Below are positions 1 to 9,039 of a stretch of DNA of 64,000 nucleotides, piece by piece (position 1 is the stretch's first letter; each line of letters opens with the position of its first letter). A model generated the notes under the pieces. The model ran no database searches. It was not told the DNA's origin and saw only the letters and a program-made list of their open reading frames with translations. Location: assembly GCF_026162365.1 (NCBI RefSeq), contig NZ_JAOANW010000014.1, positions 62,001 to 126,000 of the forward strand, read 5' to 3'. Both the position numbers and the translations under genes were made by a program. The stretch is from Nitratireductor luteus (lineage in GTDB: Bacteria; Pseudomonadota; Alphaproteobacteria; Rhizobiales; Rhizobiaceae).

Positions 1-44
1 CGGGCATGGTCCCGCGGCCGGAACCCCGCCAAAGAAGTGCTGCA

Positions 45-234
45 ATGGCGACCGTAAATGAATTCTTCGATATGGGTGCCGCGCCGATGCGAATTGGCAT
101 AGCGTGATCTCGATGTGCTGGCATCCTTCTACAAGTCGGTCCTCGGCCTCACTCGGCTTGAGGCCACGAGTGGCCGCATTACGCTCGGTAAGACGCAGAA
201 TAGTGGCCCGCCTATCACCGCCATGAATCGCTAG
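45..234 (+). pseudogene. Decayed VOC/glyoxalase-fold gene fragment
   Basis: An ATG at 45 opens a frame of about 20 codons that ends in a stop at 105-107. The next stretch of similarity lies in another frame (103-234) and reads RDLDVLASFYKSVLGLTRLE, the characteristic first beta-alpha unit of vicinal-oxygen-chelate proteins (a 'V.DLD...FY...LGL' motif). Joined across about position 102, the two frames give a normal VOC N-terminus followed by a stop at 232-234, about 70 residues, whereas family members are usually 120-150. The reading is therefore a gene disrupted by a frameshift and truncated at its 3' end. The metal ligands and substrate cannot be judged. A sequencing error could explain the frameshift but not the missing C-terminal half. 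Confidence 0.5.
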
Positions 235-544
235 CGCCCTACCGATTCATAGGAGTCGTTGGACACTGCTTCTGCGAGAAACGTCCCATGTCCAGTGAAG
301 ATATCCGCCCCGCCACCTTCCCGCATCGATCCCGTACACAACATGCGGCGGTTCTTCACCCTGACGATCCGGCCGACATTGTTCGGCGGCGCCTCGTTAA
401 TTCGCGGGGGACGCATCGCACCAATGGTCAGTCCCGCTCCTTACGGCCCTCGGTCTCGCCGCGCTGCTCTTCGCGTGCCCACAAATAGAGATAGCCAATG
501 ACGGCAGCGGTGCGGATCGAGTCATAATTCAAAGTCGGACGGTC
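235..544. other. Intergenic stretch, no supported gene
   Basis: Short open frames on both strands here have no recognisable domain, no convincing ribosome binding site and composition typical of GC-rich shadow frames. It may contain further remains of the truncated VOC gene. The convergent EAL gene ends at 545. Confidence 0.5.
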
Positions 545-2263
545 TCATTTTCTCGTGCATAGGCCTCGACGGCATTCTCGAATCAGCCAGGCGCGGAACT
601 CCGCCTCAGTAAGCGGTTTTGCAATAAAAAATCCCTGGCCAAAATCACATGAGAGATCGCGCAGCAAATCATAGACCGCCTTTGTCTCGATGCCCTCGGC
701 GGTGACGCTGAACCCGAGCTTGTGACAGGCCTCGAGTGTCGTCTCGATGAGCAGGCGGCTACGCGGGTTCGCCATCGCATCATCGCGAAGGAACGTGCGA
801 TCGAGCTTCAGCGAATCTGCGGGTAAATCCCGCAGGTAGGCTATGGAACTCTGCCCCGTTCCGAAGTCATCGAGGGCGACCGAGATGCCGAGATCTTGCA
901 GGAGGGCAAGATTGGTGGAGACTTCATCCAGCGATCTTATCAAACCACTTTCGGTGACTTCGACTTCGAGCCGTCGCGCCTCGACCCCGTGCCGCTCGAG
1001 AAGTTCAAGGATCATTGCCGGCAGGTTCGCTTCTTCAAGGTTCCGGATAGCCAGGTTCACGGAGAGCGAAAGCGGCAATCCTTGGGTGTGCCAATCGGCC
1101 ATTTGCCTGATCGCCAGGCTCAGCACTCTTTCCGACAATGGTCTAATCAGCTCCGTCTGCTCGGCAATGGGTATGAAATCAGAGGGCGCGATCAGCCCAA
1201 ATTCAGGGTGGTGCCAGCGCACCAACGCCTCGGCTCCAACACACACGCCTGTCTCCAGCGCCACTTTCGGCTGGTAGTGCAGCGTAATCTCTTCAGAATT
1301 GCGTAAGGCTCGCTGTAGGTCCGGCAGCAATCTCAGCCGCGCCCGGCGGGCGTCGTCCCTCCGGTGGTCAAACACCAGCACGGCCTGCTTCGCTGCCGTG
1401 GCATCCTGAAGCGCTGACAGCGATGCTCGAAGCAGAGCGAGCGAAGTGCTTGCGTGCTCGCCAAATTGCGCCAGCCCAACATGCGCCTCCGATCGAATCG
1501 GTATGCCATCGATGATGACCGGTTCGTTCAGCGCCTCGACCAGCGCCGATCCCACGGCTGCCGCCTCTTCCTGAGGAGCCGTCACGACCAGCGCAAACAC
1601 GCCGCTGCTGATGTGGAACAGTTTGGCATCATCGGGCAGGACCCTTTTCAGCCGCTCTGCGACGGCCTTCTGCAGGGAGGCGCCCTGTTCATGGCCAAGA
1701 CTCGATGAGATTGTTTCCAGTTGCCCAATCTGCAAGCTCAGGAGCAGAAGCGGCGAGTGCTGCGGGATGCCGGAACGGATCAATTGATCAAGACGCTCAA
1801 GGCATCGCGTCCGGTTCGCAAGACCCGTCAGCGGATTGTAGTAGCTCTGCCGTCGGATCATATGCAGTTGCCGGTCGCGGATAGAGAAAGCCAGGCCGGC
1901 GAGACCCCCGATGAGGACGAAAAATGCACCTCTGACCAGCCAGTTTGTCGTGGCCTGGGCGATGCCTGCAGCAACGTCCAGGGGCATGAGCGGACCCAGG
2001 AACAGGGAAGTCACAACGGCGGTCACCACGCCACCGGGCAGTCCAAATGCCGCAGCCCCCGCGATGATTGCGACATAGGCGACATGGCTATAGGCGAAAC
2101 TGGTGCCACCTGTGACGTAAACAACGGCGGCTGCACCGATTGAGAGCACGCCTACCAGCGCCGCAGCGGCGATCCGCCACGTCCAGCTTGCCGCTTTCGG
2201 AATCCCCAAAATGGAGGCACCGAAGTGCGCGATCGTCTTCTTATGCTGTGTCGGCATGCGCAA
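545..2263 (-). CDS. Membrane-bound EAL phosphodiesterase with degenerate GGDEF domain
   Basis: Predicted cyclic-di-GMP phosphodiesterase of 572 residues in the inner membrane. Residues about 27-130 contain three to four hydrophobic segments forming a sensor region. Residues about 140-300 have the GGDEF fold opening (NPLTGLANR), but the catalytic GGDEF signature is replaced by SSGVF, so cyclase activity is unlikely. Residues about 320-560 form an EAL domain with the EAL triad (at 345-347), DDFGTG, LKLDR and AEGIE motifs intact, so c-di-GMP hydrolysis to pGpG is expected. The TTG at 2263 sits 6 bases after an AGGA; an ATG two codons in (2257) is the alternative. It is monocistronic and convergent to nothing recognisable. 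The signal it senses cannot be read from the sequence. Confidence 0.88.
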   Translation of the reverse strand: MRMPTQHKKTIAHFGASILGIPKAASWTWRIAAAALVGVLSIGAAAVVYVTGGTSFAYSHVAYVAIIAGAAAFGLPGGVVTAVVTSLFLGPLMPLDVAAGIAQATTNWLVRGAFFVLIGGLAGLAFSIRDRQLHMIRRQSYYNPLTGLANRTRCLERLDQLIRSGIPQHSPLLLLSLQIGQLETISSSLGHEQGASLQKAVAERLKRVLPDDAKLFHISSGVFALVVTAPQEEAAAVGSALVEALNEPVIIDGIPIRSEAHVGLAQFGEHASTSLALLRASLSALQDATAAKQAVLVFDHRRDDARRARLRLLPDLQRALRNSEEITLHYQPKVALETGVCVGAEALVRWHHPEFGLIAPSDFIPIAEQTELIRPLSERVLSLAIRQMADWHTQGLPLSLSVNLAIRNLEEANLPAMILELLERHGVEARRLEVEVTESGLIRSLDEVSTNLALLQDLGISVALDDFGTGQSSIAYLRDLPADSLKLDRTFLRDDAMANPRSRLLIETTLEACHKLGFSVTAEGIETKAVYDLLRDLSCDFGQGFFIAKPLTEAEFRAWLIRECRRGLCTRK

Positions 2264-2408
2264 GAGTGATCCTGGTGGCTGGCTGGCTCAACCAAATCAT
2301 ACTGTGCGTAATATAAGGTAAATCTGGGTGACAATGGCCCCGTGCCAGCCAATCATGCCTTGGTCTTGCTCGTGGTCGGCGAGGGCTTCAATCTAAACTC
2401 ATTCTGCG

Positions 2409-3458
2409 CTAGGCGGCGCGTTGCAACGGCCGGATCGCCTCGCCCTTTCCGTCGAAGAAGTGCAAATTCTCCGGATCGATTGCCAGGCCAATGGCATCGT
2501 CGATCCTGGGCGTGTTCTGGCCGTTGTGGATTACCAGTACGGTCTCGCCGCTTTCGAGCTCGATATGGAGCAGGGTTGCCGCGCCCGTATATTCGCTGAT
2601 CATCACCGTGCCGCGCAGAATTCCCGCGCCGGCATCGACGACAGAAAGATGTTCGGGCCGCATGCCGATCCCGTGTGCGGAGCCGATCTTCAGCCCGCGC
2701 GTTGCGAGTTGCCGTTCCACTGAAGCGGCGAGCAGGACGTTCATGCGCGGGCTGCCGATGAATTGGGCGACGAACAGATTGTCCGGGCGCTCGTAGAGCT
2801 CGCGCGGGGTGCCAACCTGCTCGATCACGCCGTCGCGCAAGACGACGATCTTGTCCGCCAGCGTCATCGCCTCTATCTGGTCGTGCGTGACGTAGACCAT
2901 GGTGTTGCCGAGCTTCTTGTGGAGCGCGGCGATCTCGGCGCGCATATGCACGCGCAGCTCGGCATCCAGATTTGAAAGCGGCTCGTCGAAGAGGAAGACC
3001 TGCGGGTGGCCCACAATGGCGCGGCCGATCGCGACGCGCTGGCGCTGTCCGCCCGAAAGCTCCCTTGGATAGCGGTGGAGCAGCGCTTCCAGCTTGAGCG
3101 AAGCGGCGGCTTCCATCACCCGCCGTTCTGCCTCCTCAGCCGGCACTTTGCGCACCTTCAGTCCAAAACCCATGTTCTGCTTGACGGTCAGATGCGGGTA
3201 AAGCGCGTAGGACTGGAAGACCATGGCTACGCCCCGCTGGGCCGCCTGCACGTCGTTGATCAGCCGGTCCCCGATATAAAGCTCGCCCTCTGTGATGTCT
3301 TCCAGGCCTGAGATCATGCGAAGGAGGGTGGATTTGCCGCAGCCCGATGGGCCGACGAAGACGACGAATTCACCATCCTCGATTGCAAGGTCGACGCCTC
3401 GGATCACCTCCGTAGAGCCGAAGCGCTTTTTGAGATTCTGAAGTCGCAGACTGGTCAT
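2409..3458 (-). CDS. Sugar ABC transporter ATP-binding protein (UgpC/MsmK-like)
   Basis: Cytoplasmic ATPase of 349 residues for the importer encoded by the next three upstream genes. Walker A (GPSGCGKST, about residues 36-44), Q-loop (FQSYALYPHL), signature (LSGGQRQR), Walker B (VFLFDEPLSNLD) and switch His (THDQIEA) are all present. The C-terminal 110 residues carry a TOBE/MalK-type regulatory fold, the standard architecture of CUT1 sugar importers. An AGGA lies 8 bases before the ATG. It is the last gene of a minus-strand operon (binding protein, two permeases, ATPase) that continues from the lactonase and dehydrogenase genes. Substrate is not determined by this subunit, which can be shared between CUT1 systems. 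Confidence 0.93.
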   Translation of the reverse strand: MTSLRLQNLKKRFGSTEVIRGVDLAIEDGEFVVFVGPSGCGKSTLLRMISGLEDITEGELYIGDRLINDVQAAQRGVAMVFQSYALYPHLTVKQNMGFGLKVRKVPAEEAERRVMEAAASLKLEALLHRYPRELSGGQRQRVAIGRAIVGHPQVFLFDEPLSNLDAELRVHMRAEIAALHKKLGNTMVYVTHDQIEAMTLADKIVVLRDGVIEQVGTPRELYERPDNLFVAQFIGSPRMNVLLAASVERQLATRGLKIGSAHGIGMRPEHLSVVDAGAGILRGTVMISEYTGAATLLHIELESGETVLVIHNGQNTPRIDDAIGLAIDPENLHFFDGKGEAIRPLQRAA

Positions 3459-3482
3459 GAGTTGTGTCCTTAGCCGTCCCGG

Positions 3483-4331
3483 CTATCCCTTGACGCCCGA
3501 AAGGGCGAAGCTTTCGATGATCTGGCGCTGCGCGATCAGATAGACGATCAGAATCGGCACCACCGCGAGGCTGGTAGCCGCCAGTTGCAGGTGCCAGAGC
3601 GGCAGGCCGTAGGAATCGGTGAAGTTGCTGAGTGCGAGCGGGAGGGTGAAGCGTTCGAGCGAACTGATGAACACCAGCGGCTCGAGGAAGAGATTCCAGG
3701 AGAAGAGGAAGGTGATGATGGAGACGGCGGCGAGCGCCGGCCGCGACATGGGCAGCGCCACGCGCCACCAGATGCCGAAGCGCGAAAGCCCGTCCATCTT
3801 GCCCGCTTCCTCCAGTTCCTTCGGGATGGCGAGAAAATATTGCCGCATCAGGAAAGTGGCCATCACACCATGCGAGCCGAAGACCGGTAGGAGGATGAGC
3901 GGCGCGTGCGTGTCCATGAGCCCCATCCAGCGGATGAGGAAGAAATTCGGGATGATGGTCACCTCTTCCGGCACCATGAGCGCTGAGAGGAGGAACAGCA
4001 TCAGTAGTCCCGCCCCGGCAAAGCGCATTCTGGCAAGCGCATAGCCGGCAAGCGACGAGATCACCAGGGTGAGCACGGTGACGGTGACCGCGATGTAGAG
4101 CGAATTGAAATATTGCCGCGCGAAGGGCTGGTACTCGAACACTTCGATGTAGTTCTGCCAGCGCCACACGCGCGGGATGAGGCTTGGCTGGCCAAAGATC
4201 TCGGTCGCGCTCTTGAAGCCGGACGAGACCATCCACAGGAAGGGAAAGACGAAAGGCACGGCGACCACGAGCAGTGCCAATGTCAGGCAGGTGCGCGAGA
4301 TGAGACGTGTCTGGCGGGTGGTCAAGGTCAC
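3483..4331 (-). CDS. Sugar ABC transporter permease (UgpE/MalG-like)
   Basis: Inner-membrane subunit of 282 residues with about six transmembrane segments, the first at residues 15-35. The EAA loop that docks on the ATPase is visible as KELEEAGKMDGLSRFGIWWRV (split here: EAGKMDG, then a proline-containing helix) at about residues 190-210. The C-terminus ends IIESFALSGVKG, the usual tail of MalG-type CUT1 permeases. The gene overlaps the upstream permease by four bases (ATGA) and lies 24 bases before the ATPase gene, so one mRNA is expected. Confidence 0.92.
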   Translation of the reverse strand: MTLTTRQTRLISRTCLTLALLVVAVPFVFPFLWMVSSGFKSATEIFGQPSLIPRVWRWQNYIEVFEYQPFARQYFNSLYIAVTVTVLTLVISSLAGYALARMRFAGAGLLMLFLLSALMVPEEVTIIPNFFLIRWMGLMDTHAPLILLPVFGSHGVMATFLMRQYFLAIPKELEEAGKMDGLSRFGIWWRVALPMSRPALAAVSIITFLFSWNLFLEPLVFISSLERFTLPLALSNFTDSYGLPLWHLQLAATSLAVVPILIVYLIAQRQIIESFALSGVKG

Positions 4332-5257
4332 TGCATGTCCCTCCGCCGCAGGATCATCTGCACGACCGTGAGTGCCAAGACTATGACGAACATGATCATG
4401 GCGAGCGCCGAGGCATAACCGACATTGAAGAACTTGAAGCCCTGCTCGTAGATGTAGAAGGCAAGCACGAGGGTGCCGTTTTCCGGGCCGCCGCCGGTCA
4501 TCAGGTAGATGTGGTCGAACACCTTGAAAGAGCCGATCATGGTGATGACGAATATGACGAGCGTGGTGGGCGCCAGGAGCGGCCAGATCACCATGCGGAA
4601 AATCTGCCAGTTGGAAGCGCCTTCAAGCCGCGCCGCCGCCTCGTAGTCGCGGGGGATTGCCTGGAGCGCTGCGATATAAAGGATCATGTTCAGCCCCACC
4701 ATCTTGATGACGCGGGTGACTATGACGGCGACCATTGCCCAGTCGGGCTCGCGCAGCCAGTTGGGACCGTCTATGCCCACCACCGCCAGGAGTTGGTTTA
4801 CCGCCCCTGCCTCGCCCTGCAGCAGGAACTTCCAAACGATGGCCCAGGCCACCGCGGAGGTCACCACAGGGGCGAAGAAGATGGTGCGGAAGAACACGAC
4901 CCCACGGAACGGCCTTGACAGGGCAAGCGCCAGCATCAGGGCCAGCGACATGTTGAGCGGCACGAGCCCGAGGGCGAAGACAAACGAGTTGCGCAGCACA
5001 TGCCAGAAATCGGGATTGCGCGAGAGCGCGTCGACATAGTTATCGATCCCGACGAAGGTGGATTGCTGGGTCAGGAGGTTCCATTCCGTCAGGCTGAAAT
5101 AGACAACCGCGACCAGCGGGCCGAGGAAGAAGAGCAAGAAACCCACGACGGTGGGGCTGACGAACAGCCAAGCTTCGATGGCCTCGCGCTGCCGCAATGA
5201 AAATCTCGGCGCGCGCAGGCCGCGCGCCGAAACATGATTGGTGAGGGTGTCGGCCAT
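4328..5257 (-). CDS. Sugar ABC transporter permease (UgpA/MalF-like)
   Basis: Inner-membrane partner of the MalG-like permease, 309 residues, with six predicted transmembrane segments beginning at about residue 32 (FVSPTVVGFLLFFLGPLVAV). The EAA loop (DYEAAARLEGASNWQIF) is at about residues 215-231. The family motif TGGGPENGT appears near residue 255, as in UgpA-like proteins. It lies 10 bases after the binding-protein gene and overlaps the next permease by four bases. Together these genes encode a CUT1-type heterodimeric channel. Confidence 0.92.
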   Translation of the reverse strand: MADTLTNHVSARGLRAPRFSLRQREAIEAWLFVSPTVVGFLLFFLGPLVAVVYFSLTEWNLLTQQSTFVGIDNYVDALSRNPDFWHVLRNSFVFALGLVPLNMSLALMLALALSRPFRGVVFFRTIFFAPVVTSAVAWAIVWKFLLQGEAGAVNQLLAVVGIDGPNWLREPDWAMVAVIVTRVIKMVGLNMILYIAALQAIPRDYEAAARLEGASNWQIFRMVIWPLLAPTTLVIFVITMIGSFKVFDHIYLMTGGGPENGTLVLAFYIYEQGFKFFNVGYASALAMIMFVIVLALTVVQMILRRRDMQ

Positions 5258-5267
5258 CGGCTCGCCG

Positions 5268-6515
5268 CTAGAGGAGAGGCTCGACCGCCGCGCAAACGCC
5301 TTCCAGCGCCTGCTTCACGTCGGCATCGGCGCGCCATAGGGCGTCGACCTTCGGCGCCATGGCGGCGAGGATCTGCGGGCTGCGCTCATGGCTCGGCAGA
5401 ACCTTGCCATTGGCGATGGCGTCGCTCACATGCGCCATCTGCTCGGCCGGAATGATCGAGTTGGCCTGTGTGAAGGCGTCGCTTTCGAGGACGGATTTGC
5501 GCGCGGGCGGGAAGAACTGCGCCATCTTGGCGACGTTCTCCTTGTTCGTCATATGGGCAACGAACTCGGCCGCAAGGTCTTTCTTGCCACCGCGCTCGAA
5601 CACCACGATGGCGGCCTGGCCGATCACCGGCGCCTCGCCGGCGGGGCCGGAAGGCAGCGGCGCGATGCCCCAGTCGAAGCCCGCCTCCGACATTTTGGAG
5701 GCGCGCGAGATCTGGTTGATGGTCATGGCCGAGGAGCCGGAGAAATAATCGCCCTGCTCGCCCGGCGGCACAATGGACTTGTCCTCAAAGACCATTTCGT
5801 GGAGTTGCTCCACAGCCGCCACCGCCTCGGGATCATCGAAGCCGCATTCGCCGTTTGCCCAGGCATCGCCGCCATAGGCGCGAATGGGCGGCATCAACGC
5901 GTGCATGATGCGGGAATCATATCCCTGCCCGTCCTTGAACTCGAAGCCCCACTTGCCCGTCTTCTCCTTAACGGTGCCGGCCACCTCCTGGAACTTTTCC
6001 ATGTTCCACTCGCCTTTTTGGGCAAGCTCCAGGGGCGTCTCGACTTCCGCCTCGTCGAACAGGGTCTTGTTGTAGAAGATCATGAAAGGCGAGGTGGAGA
6101 AGGGAACGCCGTGGACCGTCTCGCCGGACACCCAGAGGCCCATCGCGGCTTCGGAGTAATCGGCATAGTCGTAGCCTTCCGCCGCTTGCAGTGTCGGGCC
6201 GAGATCCATCAGCACGTTGGCCGCCGCGAAGGTGGGTGCCGCATCTTCCATCATCCAGCCGAGATCGGGCGGATTGCCGCCGGCAAGCTGGAAGGTGAGC
6301 TTCTGCGTGTAGTCGGCGGCGGGGATCGTCTCGAACTGCACATTCACGTCAGGATGCGACTGTTTGAAGCTCTCGGCGATCTCGTCCAGCATCTTCAGAT
6401 GCGCCTCGCTGCCGGTCCACACGGTGAAGCGAAGATCTTCCGCTAGGACCGGTCCGCCGGCCATGAGACCGAACAGGACTGTCGAAGTGGCCAGTATTCC
6501 AAGTCGCGTTTTCAT
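5268..6515 (-). CDS. Extracellular sugar-binding protein (family 1, UgpB-like)
   Basis: Periplasmic solute receptor of 415 residues. The N-terminal 25 residues are a Sec signal peptide (basic MKTR, hydrophobic core, cleavage near VLAED). The mature part shows the type-1 solute-binding fold hallmarks: VWTGSEAHLKMLDEIAESF, then PDVNVQFETIPAADY and a hinge region DLGWMMED. A strong GGAGGAAA ribosome site lies 3 bases before the ATG. It heads the transporter part of the operon and is separated by 21 bases from the lactonase gene. The enzymes around it (lactonase, SDR, enolase-superfamily dehydratase) suggest an aldose or aldonate as ligand, which is an inference. Confidence 0.9.
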   Translation of the reverse strand: MKTRLGILATSTVLFGLMAGGPVLAEDLRFTVWTGSEAHLKMLDEIAESFKQSHPDVNVQFETIPAADYTQKLTFQLAGGNPPDLGWMMEDAAPTFAAANVLMDLGPTLQAAEGYDYADYSEAAMGLWVSGETVHGVPFSTSPFMIFYNKTLFDEAEVETPLELAQKGEWNMEKFQEVAGTVKEKTGKWGFEFKDGQGYDSRIMHALMPPIRAYGGDAWANGECGFDDPEAVAAVEQLHEMVFEDKSIVPPGEQGDYFSGSSAMTINQISRASKMSEAGFDWGIAPLPSGPAGEAPVIGQAAIVVFERGGKKDLAAEFVAHMTNKENVAKMAQFFPPARKSVLESDAFTQANSIIPAEQMAHVSDAIANGKVLPSHERSPQILAAMAPKVDALWRADADVKQALEGVCAAVEPLL

Positions 6516-6536
6516 GGATTTCCTCCCAGTTTCAGG

Positions 6537-7439
6537 TTATGTGGATGTGCTTCGCCCAGGCGCCCTGGCGAGGGTCTGCGGCAACCCGCGCACGCCAGGA
6601 TCCAACGCCAGCACGGCGCCCGCCAGCGGCTGCTGCGCAAGCTCCTTCTCGTCGAGGCCATTGCGCATGGTCGTGACATAGAGGGTGGCCAGATCCGGAC
6701 CGCCGAATGCGGGTTTTGTCGGGCGGGTGACCGGAAGCGGGATGGACCTCATCAGAACGCCATCGGGATCGAGACGCACGATTTCGCCCGCGTCTATTGC
6801 TGCGAACCAGTAGCAGCCCTCACTGTCGATTGCCGCCCCGTCGGGCCGGCCGTGCTCGCACTGGTGGAAGATGCGCCGATTGGACAGCGCACCGCTTTCG
6901 ACATCGAAATCGAAAGCCCAGATCACGCGCCGCGAGACATGGCTGTCCGCCAAGTAGAACGTGCCGCCGTCCGGAGATACCGCCATGCCGTTCTGGATGA
7001 GAAGGCCGTCCAGGATTTGGGTGGCGCGATCCCCGTCGAACACGAAGAGCTGGCCGCCTGCGCCGCTGCCCCTGGGTTCGTCGATGGAGCCCGTCCAGAA
7101 CCGGCCGGCGGGATCGACGACACCGTCATTCATGCGCCAGCCGCCAGTGGTAACCGGCGCCTGCGCGATTGGCGATTGCACGCCCAACGCGGGATTGAGC
7201 TGTGACCAGCCAGTGCCCGCCGCGACAATCAGCGAGCCATCGTCACAAAGTGCGAGTGCGGCTGGCGGCTCGGCGGAATCGAAACTCGTAAAGGCACCGG
7301 TGGACGGCTGTAGCCTGCGGATAGCCCTTCCGAGAATATCCACCCACCAGAGGCAACCGCCCGTCGCGTCCCAAAGTGGGCCTTCGCCGACAAGGTCTTG
7401 GGCGTGGTAAAGCACGGCGATATTCTGACGCCTGCTCAT
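6537..7439 (-). CDS. SMP-30/gluconolactonase/LRE family lactonase
   Basis: Six-bladed beta-propeller hydrolase of 300 residues, expected to open sugar lactones in the cytoplasm (no signal peptide). The metal-site residues of the family are recognisable: the Glu in GEGPLWD (about residue 18), the Asn in WRMNDG, the Asn in IQNGMAVSPDG and the Asp in YLADS. Its start overlaps the SDR gene by four bases, so translation is coupled. Lying between a dehydrogenase and a sugar importer, it probably hydrolyses the lactone made by the dehydrogenase during oxidative, non-phosphorylated sugar breakdown. The C-terminus (about the last 25 residues) is proline/arginine-rich and looks less conserved. Confidence 0.88.
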   Translation of the reverse strand: MSRRQNIAVLYHAQDLVGEGPLWDATGGCLWWVDILGRAIRRLQPSTGAFTSFDSAEPPAALALCDDGSLIVAAGTGWSQLNPALGVQSPIAQAPVTTGGWRMNDGVVDPAGRFWTGSIDEPRGSGAGGQLFVFDGDRATQILDGLLIQNGMAVSPDGGTFYLADSHVSRRVIWAFDFDVESGALSNRRIFHQCEHGRPDGAAIDSEGCYWFAAIDAGEIVRLDPDGVLMRSIPLPVTRPTKPAFGGPDLATLYVTTMRNGLDEKELAQQPLAGAVLALDPGVRGLPQTLARAPGRSTST

Positions 7440-8236
7440 GCCGTCAACGCCACATTGCCAGGAGCATCACCGATGGACCAGCCGCCATCGACGGGAATAT
7501 TCGCGCCGGTGATGTAGGCGCCTGCATCGCTGCACAAAAGCAGCACCGGGCCGACGCAATCGTCCGGGCGACCCGCCCGGCCAAGTGGTATTTTTGCTTC
7601 CACGGCCTGCCTGAATGTGGGGTCGGCGTAGCGCTCACTGTTGCGCTCCGTCTCGATCGCTCCCGGGGAAACAACGTTCATGGTGACGCCCCTGGCGCCG
7701 ACGTCGCGCGCCAGAGCGCGGATGGCGGTGAGCTGGGCAGATTTCAGCGATGCGTAGACCACCGTCTCGGCTCGGGGCCTTGCCGCGAGCACGCTGCCGA
7801 TCGCCACGACTCGACCCCAGCCGCGCTCGATCATCGGCGGCAGCAGCGTGCGGGTAAGAAACAGGAGCGATGTGAAGTTCGCCGCGACATGCGCCTCGAT
7901 GTCGGATTCGCTCAGCGCGTTCCATTGCGAGCGGCGCTCGATGGCGGCATTGGCGATAAGGATATCGATATTGCCATGCTTCTCCAGCACAGCACCGGCG
8001 AGCCGGGCGGCCGCGCCGCTCAGTGTGAAATCGGCCTCCACCGCCCGGGCTGAACGGCCGAACTCTTCGATCCGCCGACAGGTGTCCAATGCGCCCTCAT
8101 CATCGCCAAGATGGTGCACCACCAGGTCGGCGCCGCTTTCGGCGAGACCCAGCGCGATTGCCCGCCCGATGCCGCTGTTTGCGCCGGTGACGAGCGCCCT
8201 GCGGCCGGCAAGGGAAAAACGCCCGCCGCCCGTCAC
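7436..8236 (-). CDS. SDR-family NAD(P)-dependent oxidoreductase
   Basis: Classical short-chain dehydrogenase, 266 residues. The dinucleotide motif TGANSGIG is at about residues 17-24, the NAG-equivalent reads ANAAIE, the catalytic Tyr-Lys pair is YASLK, with the catalytic Ser in AIGSVLAARP. The C-terminal PGAIET and GGWSIGDAPG segments are typical. The start is a GTG that overlaps the stop of the GntR regulator (GTGA), so regulator and enzyme are co-translated. The likely role is oxidation of an aldose or a sugar acid, feeding the lactonase next to it. Cofactor preference and substrate are not determinable here. Confidence 0.9.
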   Translation of the reverse strand: MTGGGRFSLAGRRALVTGANSGIGRAIALGLAESGADLVVHHLGDDEGALDTCRRIEEFGRSARAVEADFTLSGAAARLAGAVLEKHGNIDILIANAAIERRSQWNALSESDIEAHVAANFTSLLFLTRTLLPPMIERGWGRVVAIGSVLAARPRAETVVYASLKSAQLTAIRALARDVGARGVTMNVVSPGAIETERNSERYADPTFRQAVEAKIPLGRAGRPDDCVGPVLLLCSDAGAYITGANIPVDGGWSIGDAPGNVALTA

Positions 8237-8994
8237 TGCCCGCCCCTTTCCGCCGGCCCGCTGGCAACCTCAAGCGAGGCGATATCGGCCGCCTCGTAGT
8301 GCCTGGCGATCATGGCCTCCGCACGATCCTGGTCTCCGGCTTCGATGGCGGAATAGATGGCACGATGCCGCTCCACCGTCGCCGCCCAATCGGCGCTGGT
8401 GCGGTTGCTGCGGCTGGAAAAGAGCTCCGAAACCTCGCGCTGGACGGAGCGGAGACCCTCCATCTGCACACGGATCATCATGTTGCCGGTTGCCAGCGCC
8501 AGGCCATGGTGGAAGGCGATGTCTGCTGCCGTGAAGGCGTCCGGGTCGCCCAAGGAGCGCTGCATATCCGCCACCGCGTCATCCATCGCCTTCAGCCCTT
8601 CCGGGTGCTGACGCTGCGCCGCAAGCCGGGCTATGCCCGCTTCAACAACAAGGCGCATCTCGTTGGCCTCGCGCAGGCGGCGCAGGCTGGAGCGTACGGC
8701 AAACCCGTAGAATCTTTCCAACGGCTCGCCATTGAGCGCCTTCACGCGCGCCACCTTCCCCTGCTGGGTGTGAACGAGACCGGCGCCGGACAATTGACGC
8801 AGTGCCTCCCGCGCGATCGGTTTGCTGACGCCGAACTCGCGGGCAATCTCCCCTTCCGAGGGCAGTGGATCGCCCGGCACCAGCCGCCCGTCGAAGACCG
8901 CTGCGGCGATCGCCTCCGTCACGGCGTCGGCAAGCCGCGAAGGCACCGCGATGCGGGCGGAAAAGAAGGACATCTCGGACGGGTCTGCGCTCAT
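8233..8994 (-). CDS. GntR-family regulator, FadR/FCD subfamily
   Basis: DNA-binding repressor or activator with an N-terminal winged helix (residues about 10-75; motif PLPSEGEIAREFGVSKPIAR) and a C-terminal FCD all-helical ligand domain (residues about 90-235; metal-binding D...H...H pattern suggested by ADIAFHHGLA and ERHRAIYSAI). I chose the ATG at 8994 because a GAGGTGG lies directly upstream; an ATG at 9024 has no ribosome site. It is the first gene of the minus-strand operon and faces the dehydratase gene. A perfect inverted repeat at 9040-9060 in the shared promoter is its probable binding site, giving autoregulation and control of both directions. Confidence 0.9.
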   Translation of the reverse strand: MSADPSEMSFFSARIAVPSRLADAVTEAIAAAVFDGRLVPGDPLPSEGEIAREFGVSKPIAREALRQLSGAGLVHTQQGKVARVKALNGEPLERFYGFAVRSSLRRLREANEMRLVVEAGIARLAAQRQHPEGLKAMDDAVADMQRSLGDPDAFTAADIAFHHGLALATGNMMIRVQMEGLRSVQREVSELFSSRSNRTSADWAATVERHRAIYSAIEAGDQDRAEAMIARHYEAADIASLEVASGPAERGGQ

Positions 8995-9039
8995 GGCCAC
9001 CTCATTTCCCGGGTCCTTTAGCATGACTGGACCAACCTA

